NCBI RefSeq assembly: GCF_000711985.1
Contig: NZ_KL544005.1
Coordinates: 385,970 to 449,969, forward strand
Length of the DNA: 64,000 nt
Direction of reading: 5' to 3'
DNA from: Rheinheimera texasensis DSM 17496
GTDB lineage: Bacteria; Pseudomonadota; Gammaproteobacteria; Enterobacterales; Alteromonadaceae
Part shown: piece after piece, positions 9,968 to 18,910 of the stretch
Numbering within the stretch: the stretch's first letter is position 1
Layout: each line of letters starts with the position of its first letter
Position numbers and translations under genes: made by a program
Notes under the pieces: model-generated
The model's input: the letters and a program-made list of their open reading frames with translations, nothing else
Database searches by the model: none
What the model was told of the DNA's origin: nothing

Positions 9968-10878
9968 GCCCGCACCTCAGCCAGTTGTTGTGCTAAAAAA
10001 CACCAGCTGCCGCGCTCGCCGGCATTGCTGACAAAACTACAAGGCAAGCTTTGGTCTAACAGTGGCACCAGCTGACCGGCGATGCCACCGACCAGCCCGA
10101 CCTTTGGTGCGCCGACCTGTAATAACCGCCGTACCACAGTCTCGACAAACTGCACGGCTTCAGTCCGGATACGTACCGCCACTACGTCACCATCAAAGGC
10201 AGCTTTGAGCACCAAAGGCGCCAGCCGGGCATACACCGCCGGGCCCTGGCCTAAATACTGATTGGCGAGACTGGCTGAAGTCTCAGCATCCGGCAGCAGC
10301 TCTGTCAGCACAGTCGCCGGTGCCAGACCGTCGCGCGCCAATAACACCGCTTTGACCGCTTCTAAACCAAACCAGGAACCGCTGGCATTACAGTTAATTG
10401 GGAAACCATAACCACCGAGTTCAGTGCGATCGCTCCCCACGCTCGCCAGCGCGCTAAACCCCGTGCCTAAAATCAGCACTGCGCCATCCTGCTGTTGATG
10501 CACGCCGTAAGCGGCGATTTGTAAATCTGTGGTCAGATGCAAACTGGCAAACGGATGCTGCCACTGCTGAAATTGCTGATAAAACTGCGGTAAATGCAAA
10601 CCGGCAAGGCCGGCCGCCAGTGGCAGCTGCGCCAATAAATGTTGCGGTAAAGCCGCATCCAGCAAGGCTTTCATCGCCGCTTCGGTAATAGCTGCGAAAC
10701 TTTCGGTTAAACCACCGACCGGGTTGGCCGGGCCACTCTGGCCCTGTCCCAGCACCTGCCCTTTGGCATTAAACACCCAGGCGCGGCAATGGCTGCCGCC
10801 GCCGTCAATACCAATACCGACCGGCAGCGCCAACTCAGCTGCAGATCCGGGGTTGAAGGCAGTTGCGATTGAATTCAT
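9964..10878 (-). CDS. N-acetylglucosamine kinase (BadF/BadG/BcrA/BcrD ATPase family)
   Basis: ASKHA-fold sugar kinase, likely converting imported GlcNAc to GlcNAc-6-phosphate. The phosphate-1 motif GIDGGGSHCRA sits near the N-terminus, and GTGFSALASVGSDRTELGGYGFP and VGLVGGIAGQLVP follow in family order. I place the start at the ATG at 10878 (AAGGA 6 nt upstream; 304 residues). The longer frame to 11049 would run across a terminator hairpin and the end of the previous gene and adds residues with no family similarity. It is the first gene after the 10916-10944 terminator and overlaps the glycosylasparaginase start by 4 nt. Confidence 0.9.
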   Translation of the reverse strand: MNSIATAFNPGSAAELALPVGIGIDGGGSHCRAWVFNAKGQVLGQGQSGPANPVGGLTESFAAITEAAMKALLDAALPQHLLAQLPLAAGLAGLHLPQFYQQFQQWQHPFASLHLTTDLQIAAYGVHQQQDGAVLILGTGFSALASVGSDRTELGGYGFPINCNASGSWFGLEAVKAVLLARDGLAPATVLTELLPDAETSASLANQYLGQGPAVYARLAPLVLKAAFDGDVVAVRIRTEAVQFVETVVRRLLQVGAPKVGLVGGIAGQLVPLLDQSLPCSFVSNAGERGSWCFLAQQLAEVRA

Positions 10879-10915
10879 AAAGGTCCTTGAGCTACGCACC
10901 GGCAAAACGCCGGGT

Positions 10916-10944
10916 AAAAAAACCGGTGCAACAAACTGCACCGG
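10916..10944 (-). terminator. Intrinsic terminator between receptor pair and enzyme genes
   Basis: Read on the minus strand, an 8-bp perfect inverted repeat CCGGTGCA / TGCACCGG with a 6-nt loop is followed by seven T. It lies about 85 nt after the discoidin lipoprotein stop and 38 nt before the kinase ATG. It probably gives partial termination, so the receptor and binding protein are made in larger amounts than the enzymes. Confidence 0.85.
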
Positions 10945-11029
10945 GGGAAACACCAGGCCAGAAGCTGGCTGGTCAGGACTGAGATTTGGGGCCATCATTG
11001 GCCCCTCCTCCCATGCACACGGGTCACAC

Positions 11030-13864
11030 TTAAGGCAGAACCGGGCCAATCAGTTCAAATTCAGCCACTTGCATCAAGGTATCATCGCCTTTGTTTTTGG
11101 TGATGTTGATACGATAGCTGCTGAACGCGAAGCCGTTACCCATTTCAAACAGTTTGCGTTCAAAGCGTTTGTCAAAGCTTTCGCCAATCCAGCTGCCTAA
11201 ACGTACCCAGGTCACACCGCCATCGTTTGAACCTTCGACGTTAAAGTTCTCCGGGTCGCGGCCAGCGGCGTCGTTAGCACTGGTGATAGCCAGGCTTGAG
11301 ACAATTTGCGCTTTTGGTAAATCAATCCGCACCCAGGATGGATTGGCTTCAGTCGGTGCGCCTTTCCAGTCATTATGGTCCAGCCACTTGGTATTGATAT
11401 CATTATCAAAGGCCTTGCCTTCTGCTTCGGCATCGCCGATGCGGTTACGGGCCGTGAAAGTCACGCCGGCCGCCGCAGAGTGGTCCACCGACTGATATTG
11501 CGGGCCAATCATTTCGATTTCGGCGATTTGCATCAGGGTGTCATCACCTTTGTTTTTGGTGATGTTAAAGCGGTAGTAGCTAAAGCCCAGGTCATTGCTG
11601 AAGTTAAACACTTTGCGCTCAAAACGCTGATCAAAGCTTTCGCCAATCCAGCTGGCCAGTTTTACCCAGTTTTTGCCGTCATCGGAGGCTTCAATATTGA
11701 AGTTCTCCGGATCACGCGCTGGTGCGTCGTTGGCACTGATTAAACCGAGTTTGTTCACAGCCACCGGCGTCGGGAACTGCACTTGTACCCAGCTTGGTGC
11801 GGCTTCAGTCGGCGCGCCCTTCCAGTTGTTGTGGTCCAGCCACTTGGTGTCAGTACGGCCGTCAAAAGCTTTTGGTCCGGCTTCGCCATCGCCAATCGCA
11901 TTGCGGGCTGTGATAGTGACACCGGCCATCATGGCGTGGTTTAAGTCCGGCAGTTTTGGCCCGACTAAACCAATCTCAGCGATTTGCATCAGCGTGTCAT
12001 CGCCTTTGTTTTTGCTGATATTTAGCTTGTAGCTGCTAAAGGCCAGGCTGTTGGCAACGCTGAACTGCTTGCGCTCAAAGCGTTTATCAAAACTCTCGCC
12101 AAGGTATGCCGACAGCGTGGTCCAGGTTTTACCACCGTCGTTACTGCCCTGCAGGTTGAAGTTTTCCGGATCGCGACCTGGTGAATCGTTGGCACTGGTC
12201 AGCACCAGCGTATCGACCGCTTTGGCTTCCGGCAGGTCAATCTGTACCCAGGCTGGGTTGGCGGCTGTTGGCGCGCCTTTCCAGTCGTTATGGTCGAGCC
12301 ACTTAGTGTTGACGTCGTTATCAAAAGCCTTGCTTTCAGCTTCGCCATCACCAATGCGGTTACGTGCCGTAATAATGCCGGTGCCAACCGGATCTGTATG
12401 GTCCGCGCTGGTGTAAACCGGCCCCACGAACTCAATCTCCGCCACTTGCATCAGCGTGTCATCGCCTTTGTTTTTGGTGATGTTGACTTTGTAGTAGCTG
12501 AACTCCAGACCGTTGACAAAGCGGAACTGTTTACGCTCAAAACGTTTGTCAAAGCTCTCGCCGATAAACTCAGCCAGCGTCACCCAGTTGGTGCCGTCGT
12601 TGGAAGCTAATACCTGGAAATTCTCCGGATCGCGCGCCGGCGCGTCGTTGGCGCTGGTCATGACCAGCGTATTGACCGCCTGTGGCTCGGCAAACTTCAC
12701 CTGCACCCAGCTTGGGCTGGCGACACTTGGTGCGCCTTTCCAGTCATGGTGGTCCAGCCATTTGGTGTTGTTATTGCCATCAAAAGCCATCGCTTCGGCT
12801 TCGGCCGCACTGATGCGGTTGCTGCCGGTGATCACAGCACTGGCGACAGCGGCATCTGTGGTGATTTCACGTACCGGGCCGGAACTGGTGGCTGCGTCAA
12901 TAAAGGCCAGTTTCACATCAACAACATCTTCTGCTGTCAGGCCGACTTTGGCCAGATAAGGCAGGCCGCTTACCGCCGCCAGCATGCGCTCGCGCAGTGG
13001 CGTTAACACCGTGACATCGCCTTCCTGCGCCAATGGAATGGCAGCAGCGACATCGTTCATCAGCTGGTTAAAAGTCTCGCCTTCACCGATGGCGGCAAAT
13101 GCGGCATTTAATAAAGAAAGCTTGATGGCATCAGGGGCGATTAACGTGTCTTTACAGACGTCTTTTTCACAAGTCTCGCCGGTGACCATATTTGCATAGG
13201 CCTCGGCACTGACCAGATCTGTGGTAAATACGTTGGCTTTCACCGCCACGCCCAGCGCTTTCAGCAGCAGTGCAGAGCCATCGGCCAGCGCCATTTCATA
13301 CAATGGCCGCACCGACACATTACGGCCCGCAGCTACGTCTGCTGCCACCAGTTTGCTGGCAACAGTCGTCAGCGCATTGGCCTGGAAGCGCGCATCAACC
13401 ACGCCGTCAGATTTCGACGCATAGGGCATCTGCACCCAGGTTAAGGTCGAGAAGGTGGTGCCGGTTAACGGCGCACCGCTTAACACTTCGCCTAAAGCCA
13501 CCGGGCCACATTTCACCGCATCACAGACCATACTGGACTGGGCGTCCGCCGCGACGTCCACTTTGAGCATGCTATTAAGGCCAAAGCCTTCTTTCGCCGT
13601 GACCGAAAACGCCACTTTGCCGTTGCTGCCGGTGCGATCGCCACTGCCAATGCTGATGGCAGAACCGTTTAACTGTGACACTGTGACTTTGGCATTACGT
13701 AAAGTGCCTTTGACCGCCGAACCGCTGATATCAGCCGCAGTGGTATCTAAAGTCACCGGAATATTGGCCGGATCTGCTTCACCAGCACCGCCGCAGCCAT
13801 ACAGCGAGGTCAGCGCCAGTGCGACAACCCCATACATCATGTTGATTTTGAACTGTTTCATCAT
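11030..13864 (-). CDS. Surface lipoprotein with four tandem discoidin (F5/8 type C) domains
   Basis: A 944-residue lipoprotein (lipobox LYGC, Cys24) with no recognisable catalytic domain. Residues about 25-330 form an N-terminal part without a family I can name. It is followed by four near-identical discoidin/F5-8C (CBM32-like) units of about 153 residues, starting near 335, 487, 640 and 792. Each unit carries TKWLDH-DWKGAP, ANDxxxRDPENF, GESFDxRFERK and NITKNKGDDTLMQ. The repeats are also clear at DNA level (period about 457-460 nt). It is placed 44 nt after the TonB-dependent receptor gene, as SusD is after SusC. I infer a surface glycan-binding partner of that receptor. Two adjacent ATGs compete as start. 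Confidence 0.85.
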   Translation of the reverse strand: MMKQFKINMMYGVVALALTSLYGCGGAGEADPANIPVTLDTTAADISGSAVKGTLRNAKVTVSQLNGSAISIGSGDRTGSNGKVAFSVTAKEGFGLNSMLKVDVAADAQSSMVCDAVKCGPVALGEVLSGAPLTGTTFSTLTWVQMPYASKSDGVVDARFQANALTTVASKLVAADVAAGRNVSVRPLYEMALADGSALLLKALGVAVKANVFTTDLVSAEAYANMVTGETCEKDVCKDTLIAPDAIKLSLLNAAFAAIGEGETFNQLMNDVAAAIPLAQEGDVTVLTPLRERMLAAVSGLPYLAKVGLTAEDVVDVKLAFIDAATSSGPVREITTDAAVASAVITGSNRISAAEAEAMAFDGNNNTKWLDHHDWKGAPSVASPSWVQVKFAEPQAVNTLVMTSANDAPARDPENFQVLASNDGTNWVTLAEFIGESFDKRFERKQFRFVNGLEFSYYKVNITKNKGDDTLMQVAEIEFVGPVYTSADHTDPVGTGIITARNRIGDGEAESKAFDNDVNTKWLDHNDWKGAPTAANPAWVQIDLPEAKAVDTLVLTSANDSPGRDPENFNLQGSNDGGKTWTTLSAYLGESFDKRFERKQFSVANSLAFSSYKLNISKNKGDDTLMQIAEIGLVGPKLPDLNHAMMAGVTITARNAIGDGEAGPKAFDGRTDTKWLDHNNWKGAPTEAAPSWVQVQFPTPVAVNKLGLISANDAPARDPENFNIEASDDGKNWVKLASWIGESFDQRFERKVFNFSNDLGFSYYRFNITKNKGDDTLMQIAEIEMIGPQYQSVDHSAAAGVTFTARNRIGDAEAEGKAFDNDINTKWLDHNDWKGAPTEANPSWVRIDLPKAQIVSSLAITSANDAAGRDPENFNVEGSNDGGVTWVRLGSWIGESFDKRFERKLFEMGNGFAFSSYRINITKNKGDDTLMQVAEFELIGPVLP

Positions 13865-13908
13865 TTAATCCTCTGTATTTTTTCCTAACCGGCGCGAAAC
13901 GCGCAGCC

Positions 13909-16887
13909 TTAGAACCGGTAAGTCGCGCCCATGTAATAACGACGGCCGCCGTAAGCGTTCTGGATAAAACGCTTGTCGGTGTCGTTACCGAGGTGGACAT
14001 AGGTTTCTGACTTGGTCAGGTTGATGACAGAGGCTGATAACACCAGCATTTCGGTCAGGTTGTAGTTGGCGTTCAGGTCGACCTGATCATAAGCCGCGCT
14101 GTAGTAGTTGGTTTCCCACGATGCGTTATAACCGCCAACACTGGGGCCACGTTTGTTGTAAGAAGCCCGCAGGTTAAACAGGTCGTCTTCATAAAAGGCT
14201 GAGAAGTTCAGCTGATACTTCGAACTGCCGATTAATGGCGACTCACCGACTTTCTGCCCGTCCAGCTCGACATTGGCCTGGTTGGTGTTGTTGCGGGTGT
14301 AGTTGGCATAAACACCAAAACCGCCGGTGAAGAAATGTTGCCAGAACACTTCCATACCTTTGGAGCTGGCGTTTGTGCCGTTCGCCACAGTGCTGAAGTT
14401 CCGCACGGTCAGACCATCGCCACCGGCCGTGACTTGTTTGCCACCGGCGTTTGGCAGGGTGAAATCCACCACAGGTAAATCGCGGATGGTATCGATAATC
14501 AACGGCACCACGAAGTTGTCGACGTCTTTCTTAAATACCGCGACACCGAAGCCTGAGCCTTTGCCGTAGTAATATTCTAACGAGCTGTCGAACTGGGTGG
14601 ATTCCAGCGGTTTTAGTGCGCTGTTACCGCCTGAACCGACCCAGCCTTCACCGTCGTAGATCGGATCAAAATCGTCGGCCGCGGAGCGGTCGGCGGAGTA
14701 TTCGTTGGAGGTGTAACGCAGGGTCTGGAACTGACCGATATCGTCATAACCCGGCCGTGCAATGACTTTGGCCGCAGCAAAACGCCAGACCCAGTTGTCA
14801 TCGATATCCCAGACTAAGTTCGCGCTAGGCAGCACTTTGTTTTCTGTGTTTTCTTTTTCGATATAAACGAAATTCTCCACCCGTTGCTGCGCTTCCGGTA
14901 ACAGATTGCCGTTGGCGTCTTTCCAGTCTAAGCGATACAGAATTTTGTCTGACGAGCCGGACGTGGTGGTGGTGCGGACAAACCGCAGACCGATGTTACC
15001 GCGCAGGTTTTCGTATTTGTAATCAGCCTGGGCATAAGCCGCGCTGATCTCTTCCTGCACGCCGTACACGTAGTTCGGCTCTATCCGCGTATATTTCTGG
15101 AAGTTATCCACTAAATGCTGCTGATATTTGTGCCAGTTCACGGCCGGGAACAAATTGGTATTGATCACACTGGACAAATTGCCGAGCGAATTTGGCAACA
15201 TCACGTTGGTGATCAGTGGGATACCGCCGTTGCGTGAATAGTCATCGTCGAGGTCGATACCACCGGCAGCTTCAGCTGCTGCCACATCAAAATCTTTAGC
15301 TAAATAGAAAGTGTTACGAGAGTCGCGGTGGATTTTGCCATCGCGGTATTTCACACCAAACCGCAGCGTGTCGACGATGCCCCAGTCGGCAAAATAATCC
15401 ACATCCAAACTTGCGTATTTTTCTTCCTGGGTACCGGTAATAAAACTTGAATCTGTCGCACCGACGTCGGCCTGACCACCAATACCTGCCACCAGGTTAT
15501 TGATCATGTTCGGGTCCATGTAGGTGGTCATTTTTTTGCCGGATAAATCATAGCCGTAAAAGCTTGAAGCTTCGTTGGCATAATAAGCGGCGCGGTATTT
15601 CTCCGACGGGCCGCCTTCGGCTTCAGTACGGCCAAAAGTGACTTTGGATTTAAAGTCATCGCCTTCATAAGTGGCATAAAAATCAAAGGTATCAGAGGTT
15701 GATTCTTCGATTTTGTATTCGCCGTTAATACGCGGAATGGCAGATAACTTCTGCGCACCAGACACGCCGGTCGAGTAATCGATGCCGGTGACAAACTCGG
15801 CTTGTGCATCTACCCGTACGTCAGTCCAGTAGTTGTCGTTGTTGTTCCACTCCGGATATTCCAGCTGATTCAGAATCGAGTTCTGCCCCAGCGTGAAGCG
15901 GAAATAGTTCATGCCAACTTCCAGTTTGTCGCTCAAGCGCCACTGGCTGGTGAACTGGAAGCCTTCGCGGTTACGTTCTTCTTCCAGCACTTCCTGCACC
16001 ATACTTTGCGCGGCATAGCCTTTGGCGCCATTCGACACCAGCTGGTTGTCCTTACGCTCCTGATACAGGAAGTTTTTGTTCATGATATTGACGCGTGAAC
16101 TTTGCGAGCGGTTGGTGCGGTCCTGACGGGTATAACCGACCAGCATACCAAAGGTCTCGGCGTCGTTTTTCCACGAATAAATACCGCTGTACTGTGGTTC
16201 ATTTTTATCGGTGATGTCGGCGTTGCTGTATTCAACGTTCAGCACACCTGAGCTTTGCTCCATCGACAGCGGTTTGCGGCTGTGCATGATGACAGTGCCG
16301 CCAATGCCGCCTTCATCGAGGCGCGCTTCGGAGGATTTAAACACTTCTAAGCGTTCGATCATCGTCGACGGTAATAAGGCATATGAGAATGACCGGCTCG
16401 GTTCGCCCGGTGAGGACGCAATAAAATTGCCGTTGAGCTGGCTTAAGGTTAAATCGGATGACAGACCGCGGATACTGACTGTGGCACCTTCACCGCCATC
16501 ACGCTGGATCACCACGCCCGGCACGCGTTGCAGCGAGTCGGCGACGTTTTTATCCGGGAATTTACCGATGTCTTCGGCGGTGATCACGTCAACCACGCTG
16601 TCGGCGGCACGTTTATTCAGTAAGTTTTCGCTCATACTGGACAAAATACCGCGCACTTCAATGACTTCGATTTTTTCGCCGGCAGCGGCTTTTTTCTTCG
16701 CGGCGGCAGTGGCTGCAGCCTTGGTTGATTCGCTTTGCGCTGCAGCCTGTTGTTCTGCCGTCTGACCGGCAAAAGCCGGGTTCAGGCTGGCGATCACCGC
16801 CAGCGACAGCACAGATAATTTTAATCCTTGCTGCCAGCCTTGTGGCTGCTGTAGTTGCTGAAATGCCCTGTCTATCCTGTTAACCAT
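13909..16887 (-). CDS. TonB-dependent receptor of the Xanthomonas/Caulobacter carbohydrate type
   Basis: Outer-membrane active transporter of 992 residues, expected to import oligosaccharides with energy from TonB. A signal peptide ends near NPAFA. A TonB-box-like IEVIEVRG precedes the plug (ITAEDIGKFPDKNVADSLQRVPGV, IRGLSSD, FKSSEARLDEGGIGGTV), and the barrel ends in a terminal aromatic (YMGATYRF). This plug signature is that of the TonB-Xanth-Caul subfamily common in glycan loci. I prefer the ATG at 16887, which has GGAG about 7 nt upstream, over the GTG at 16899. It is the first gene of the leftward operon, and the LacI operator lies about 180 nt upstream. Confidence 0.94.
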   Translation of the reverse strand: MVNRIDRAFQQLQQPQGWQQGLKLSVLSLAVIASLNPAFAGQTAEQQAAAQSESTKAAATAAAKKKAAAGEKIEVIEVRGILSSMSENLLNKRAADSVVDVITAEDIGKFPDKNVADSLQRVPGVVIQRDGGEGATVSIRGLSSDLTLSQLNGNFIASSPGEPSRSFSYALLPSTMIERLEVFKSSEARLDEGGIGGTVIMHSRKPLSMEQSSGVLNVEYSNADITDKNEPQYSGIYSWKNDAETFGMLVGYTRQDRTNRSQSSRVNIMNKNFLYQERKDNQLVSNGAKGYAAQSMVQEVLEEERNREGFQFTSQWRLSDKLEVGMNYFRFTLGQNSILNQLEYPEWNNNDNYWTDVRVDAQAEFVTGIDYSTGVSGAQKLSAIPRINGEYKIEESTSDTFDFYATYEGDDFKSKVTFGRTEAEGGPSEKYRAAYYANEASSFYGYDLSGKKMTTYMDPNMINNLVAGIGGQADVGATDSSFITGTQEEKYASLDVDYFADWGIVDTLRFGVKYRDGKIHRDSRNTFYLAKDFDVAAAEAAGGIDLDDDYSRNGGIPLITNVMLPNSLGNLSSVINTNLFPAVNWHKYQQHLVDNFQKYTRIEPNYVYGVQEEISAAYAQADYKYENLRGNIGLRFVRTTTTSGSSDKILYRLDWKDANGNLLPEAQQRVENFVYIEKENTENKVLPSANLVWDIDDNWVWRFAAAKVIARPGYDDIGQFQTLRYTSNEYSADRSAADDFDPIYDGEGWVGSGGNSALKPLESTQFDSSLEYYYGKGSGFGVAVFKKDVDNFVVPLIIDTIRDLPVVDFTLPNAGGKQVTAGGDGLTVRNFSTVANGTNASSKGMEVFWQHFFTGGFGVYANYTRNNTNQANVELDGQKVGESPLIGSSKYQLNFSAFYEDDLFNLRASYNKRGPSVGGYNASWETNYYSAAYDQVDLNANYNLTEMLVLSASVINLTKSETYVHLGNDTDKRFIQNAYGGRRYYMGATYRF

Positions 16888-17063
16888 GGTCTTCTCCACA
16901 GTGAAATGTGAAAACGCACCGGTGAGCCCGGTTTGTCCCTTTATTTTTTATTTAATTTTCATGGTGTTGGATTGAGATTTGCCAAATTTACTGCCTGGCT
17001 AATCCGTCTCCCCTGCAACGCCATCAAAAAATCGGTCTGTTGTGTTTTGTCGCTGTCGATAAA

Positions 17064-17079
17064 ATGTAATCGATTACAT
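17064..17079. promoter_or_regulatory. LacI-family operator for the leftward arm
   Basis: A 16-bp perfect palindrome ATGTAATCGATTACAT with the central CG typical of LacI/GalR operators. The 14-bp core recurs exactly at 18774-18787 in front of the rightward arm. It begins a few bases downstream of the expected start of transcription of the promoter at 17090-17118, which suits repression by blocking RNA polymerase. Confidence 0.85.
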
Positions 17080-17089
17080 GACGCCATTG

Positions 17090-17118
17090 ATACTAGCGAA
17101 GCAACAAATTGCTGTCAA
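17090..17118 (-). promoter_or_regulatory. Sigma-70 promoter of the receptor operon
   Basis: On the minus strand TTGACA (17118-17113), a 17-nt spacer and TAGTAT (17095-17090) form a near-consensus promoter. Transcription would start near 17083, directly before the palindromic operator, and read into the TonB receptor gene. Confidence 0.7.
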
Positions 17119-17335
17119 TCTGTACAATCGCGAAAAGTTCAAATCAGTGCAAACAAAATGCAATGCAACATTATTTGTTTAATTTCATACATTTAAGTTT
17201 GTAAAGGCGCATCAGAATGGTGCAGTGGGTGCAAAAAAACGCCTGTAAGCGGGCTGTTCAGACCAGTATTTCCTGCGGTTTATTCGCTGGTGTAATCGGT
17301 AACAGACGTCTGGATGTTTGAGCCGTAGGGTACTC

Positions 17336-17392
17336 TGGTCGTCACACGATGGTCGTCACACGATGGTCGTCACACGATGTGTCGTCACACGA
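17336..17392. repeat. 14-bp tandem repeat, about four copies
   Basis: The unit TGGTCGTCACACGA occurs three times back to back and is followed by a 15-nt variant TGTGTCGTCACACGA. Read on the other strand the core is CGTGTGACG, which also forms the tandem repeats at 47790-47831 and appears at 28623-28653. Confidence 0.85.
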
Positions 17393-17445
17393 TCGCGGTT
17401 AGCAGATGACGGATATCACGAGCCGAGTAGCGACCTAACGCCGAA

Positions 17446-18453
17446 TCACAGCGGCGCCGGGCCGCTGCTTTCGCGTTCAATCAGTTGAAATGGCAGGACT
17501 TCTTTGCTGCGAACCAGCGGTTCACCGCGGATTTGGCTGACCAGGACTTCCACCGCGCGCCGGCCCATATCATAAGCCGGCTGGTCGACTGTGGTCAGCG
17601 GCGGGTCAATAAAAGCCGAGACTTTGATGTTATCAAAACCAACTACTGAGATATCTTCCGGCACACGTAGACCCGCTTTTTTGATGGCGTGCACAGCACC
17701 AATAGCAATATCGTCGTTAAAACAGAAAATCGCCGTCGGCCGCTGTGGCAAACTGAGCAGATGTTCAACGCCGGCGATGCCGGCTTCGATGGTATAAGCG
17801 CCACCGGTAATTTGCGCCTGTTCAAACGGGATTTGTTCTTCCTGCAGCACACTGCGGATGCCGGCCAAACGCTCGCGGTAAATCTGACTGCTGATCTGGC
17901 CAACAATGGCAGCAAAATGTTTGTGGCCATAACCGAGCAAATGGTGCGCTAAGGCCCGACTGGCGGCATAGTTATCCAGCTCAATCACCGGATATTTTTT
18001 CTCTGAGGCTATGCGTTCGCAGACGCTGACCATCGGCAAATCTTCGGCCAAATCGGCGTCTGCCGCCGAAAACGGAAACGAATGGTCGAGCTGGATTAAG
18101 CCATCAGCTCGGTTGGTCAGCACCATGCTGGCGTATTCGTGTTCACGCTCAGGAGAACCTTGTGTATCACCCAGCAGCACCGAAAAGCCTTTTTCCTGCG
18201 CCGCCTGTTCGATACCGCCAATAATGCGCATAAAAAACGGGTTCACCAGGTTGGGCACCAGCACCACTATAGTATTGGAACGGCCGGATTTAACACTGCT
18301 GGCCAGCCAGTTGGGTCTGTAACCGGCCGCTTTGACCGCTTCCAGCACTTTTTCCCGTGTCGCTTGTGACACCTGATCCGGTGATTTCAGCGTGCGGGAC
18401 ACTGTGGCGGTCGATACACCGGCCAGTTCACTGACTTTTTTAATATTGGTCAT
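17446..18453 (-). CDS. LacI-family transcriptional regulator of the N-glycan locus
   Basis: DNA-binding repressor of 335 residues. The N-terminal helix-turn-helix and hinge read KKVSELAGVSTATVSRTL, and the periplasmic-binding-protein-like sensor domain carries VLVPNLVNPFF, ADGLIQLDHSF, PTAIFCFNDDIAIGA and PEDISVVGFDN. I use the ATG at 18453, because the family starts directly before the HTH; an upstream GTG at 18495 would add 14 unrelated residues. It sits between the two arms of the locus, and identical palindromes precede both, so it most likely represses both until a mannose-type or GlcNAc-type sugar binds. The inducer is unknown. Confidence 0.93.
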   Translation of the reverse strand: MTNIKKVSELAGVSTATVSRTLKSPDQVSQATREKVLEAVKAAGYRPNWLASSVKSGRSNTIVVLVPNLVNPFFMRIIGGIEQAAQEKGFSVLLGDTQGSPEREHEYASMVLTNRADGLIQLDHSFPFSAADADLAEDLPMVSVCERIASEKKYPVIELDNYAASRALAHHLLGYGHKHFAAIVGQISSQIYRERLAGIRSVLQEEQIPFEQAQITGGAYTIEAGIAGVEHLLSLPQRPTAIFCFNDDIAIGAVHAIKKAGLRVPEDISVVGFDNIKVSAFIDPPLTTVDQPAYDMGRRAVEVLVSQIRGEPLVRSKEVLPFQLIERESSGPAPL

Positions 18454-18510
18454 CGCACAAAGTTCCCACAACAGAGCTTTTTCATCGGGCTTCACTGATT
18501 TTGTTAAACA

Positions 18511-18539
18511 GTTACAGCTGTTTCAGTAACAGCTGTAAC
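18511..18539. promoter_or_regulatory. Inverted repeat in front of lacI
   Basis: GTTACAGCTGTT and AACAGCTGTAAC form a 12-bp perfect inverted repeat around 5 nt, and each arm is itself built on the palindrome AACAGCTGTT. It lies 58-86 nt upstream of the lacI ATG. It may be an operator for autoregulation or another regulator, or an RNA hairpin in the leader. Confidence 0.5.
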
Positions 18540-18773
18540 AAGATCATCTTATTTAAGATCAGCGGCTTACTTCGCTATCTTAGCGCGAATTCAAACACCA
18601 CAACAGCTATATAACCACCGCAGCGAACAATCCGCAAGTGTTGTTACATTCGCGCATGTAAACGGTAACATTGACACAAAACTCAGCATAGCAGCAATTC
18701 AGCACGCCGCGCAGCAGCTGAATTTTAGCCAGCACTGGCTGTACCAGCCGAAAATGCGCTGGACAATTTTAAA

Positions 18774-18787
18774 TGTAATCGATTACA
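18774..18787. promoter_or_regulatory. LacI-family operator for the rightward arm
   Basis: The perfect palindrome TGTAATCGATTACA is identical to the core of the operator at 17064-17079. It lies about 124 nt upstream of the first rightward GH92 ATG and points to shared control of both arms by the LacI protein encoded between them. Confidence 0.82.
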
Positions 18788-18910
18788 GTCGGGCAAATTT
18801 TATCCGTCCACCGTCGTTTTGGCTGCGATTTACCGGCTGGTTTTAAGCCGATTTAAAGCCGCTCTATCGCCAAAAAAATGCAAAAGGACTTTGAATGAGG
18901 CTGAAACTTC

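Larger units (their letters stand above)
16888..17445. other. Regulatory gap between the receptor gene and lacI
   Basis: This 558-bp stretch has no convincing gene. It holds the leftward promoter and operator (listed separately), a roughly 180-nt leader ahead of the receptor ATG, and a short tandem repeat at 17336-17392 near the 3' end of lacI. I saw no clear terminator after lacI, so lacI transcription may read into the receptor operon. Confidence 0.7.
18454..18910. other. Divergent control region of lacI and the rightward arm
   Basis: This 457-bp region holds the 18774-18787 operator, an inverted repeat near lacI (18511-18539) and a second inverted repeat TTACAT-N6-ATGTAA at 18644-18661 that could bind another regulator. 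No clear sigma-70 promoter stood out for the rightward arm. Just before the GH92 gene, a 7-codon frame (18895-18918, MRLKLHV) has its own AAGGA and overlaps the GH92 ATG in another frame; it may be chance. Confidence 0.55.

Noticed and set aside
10879-11049. N-terminal extension of the GlcNAc kinase frame
   Set aside because: It crosses a terminator hairpin and the 3' end of the previous gene, and the ATG at 10878 has a good ribosome binding site.
16211-16765. 184-residue plus-strand frame inside the TonB receptor gene
   Set aside because: It lies antisense to the well-supported receptor plug domain and has no recognisable domain; a shadow frame.
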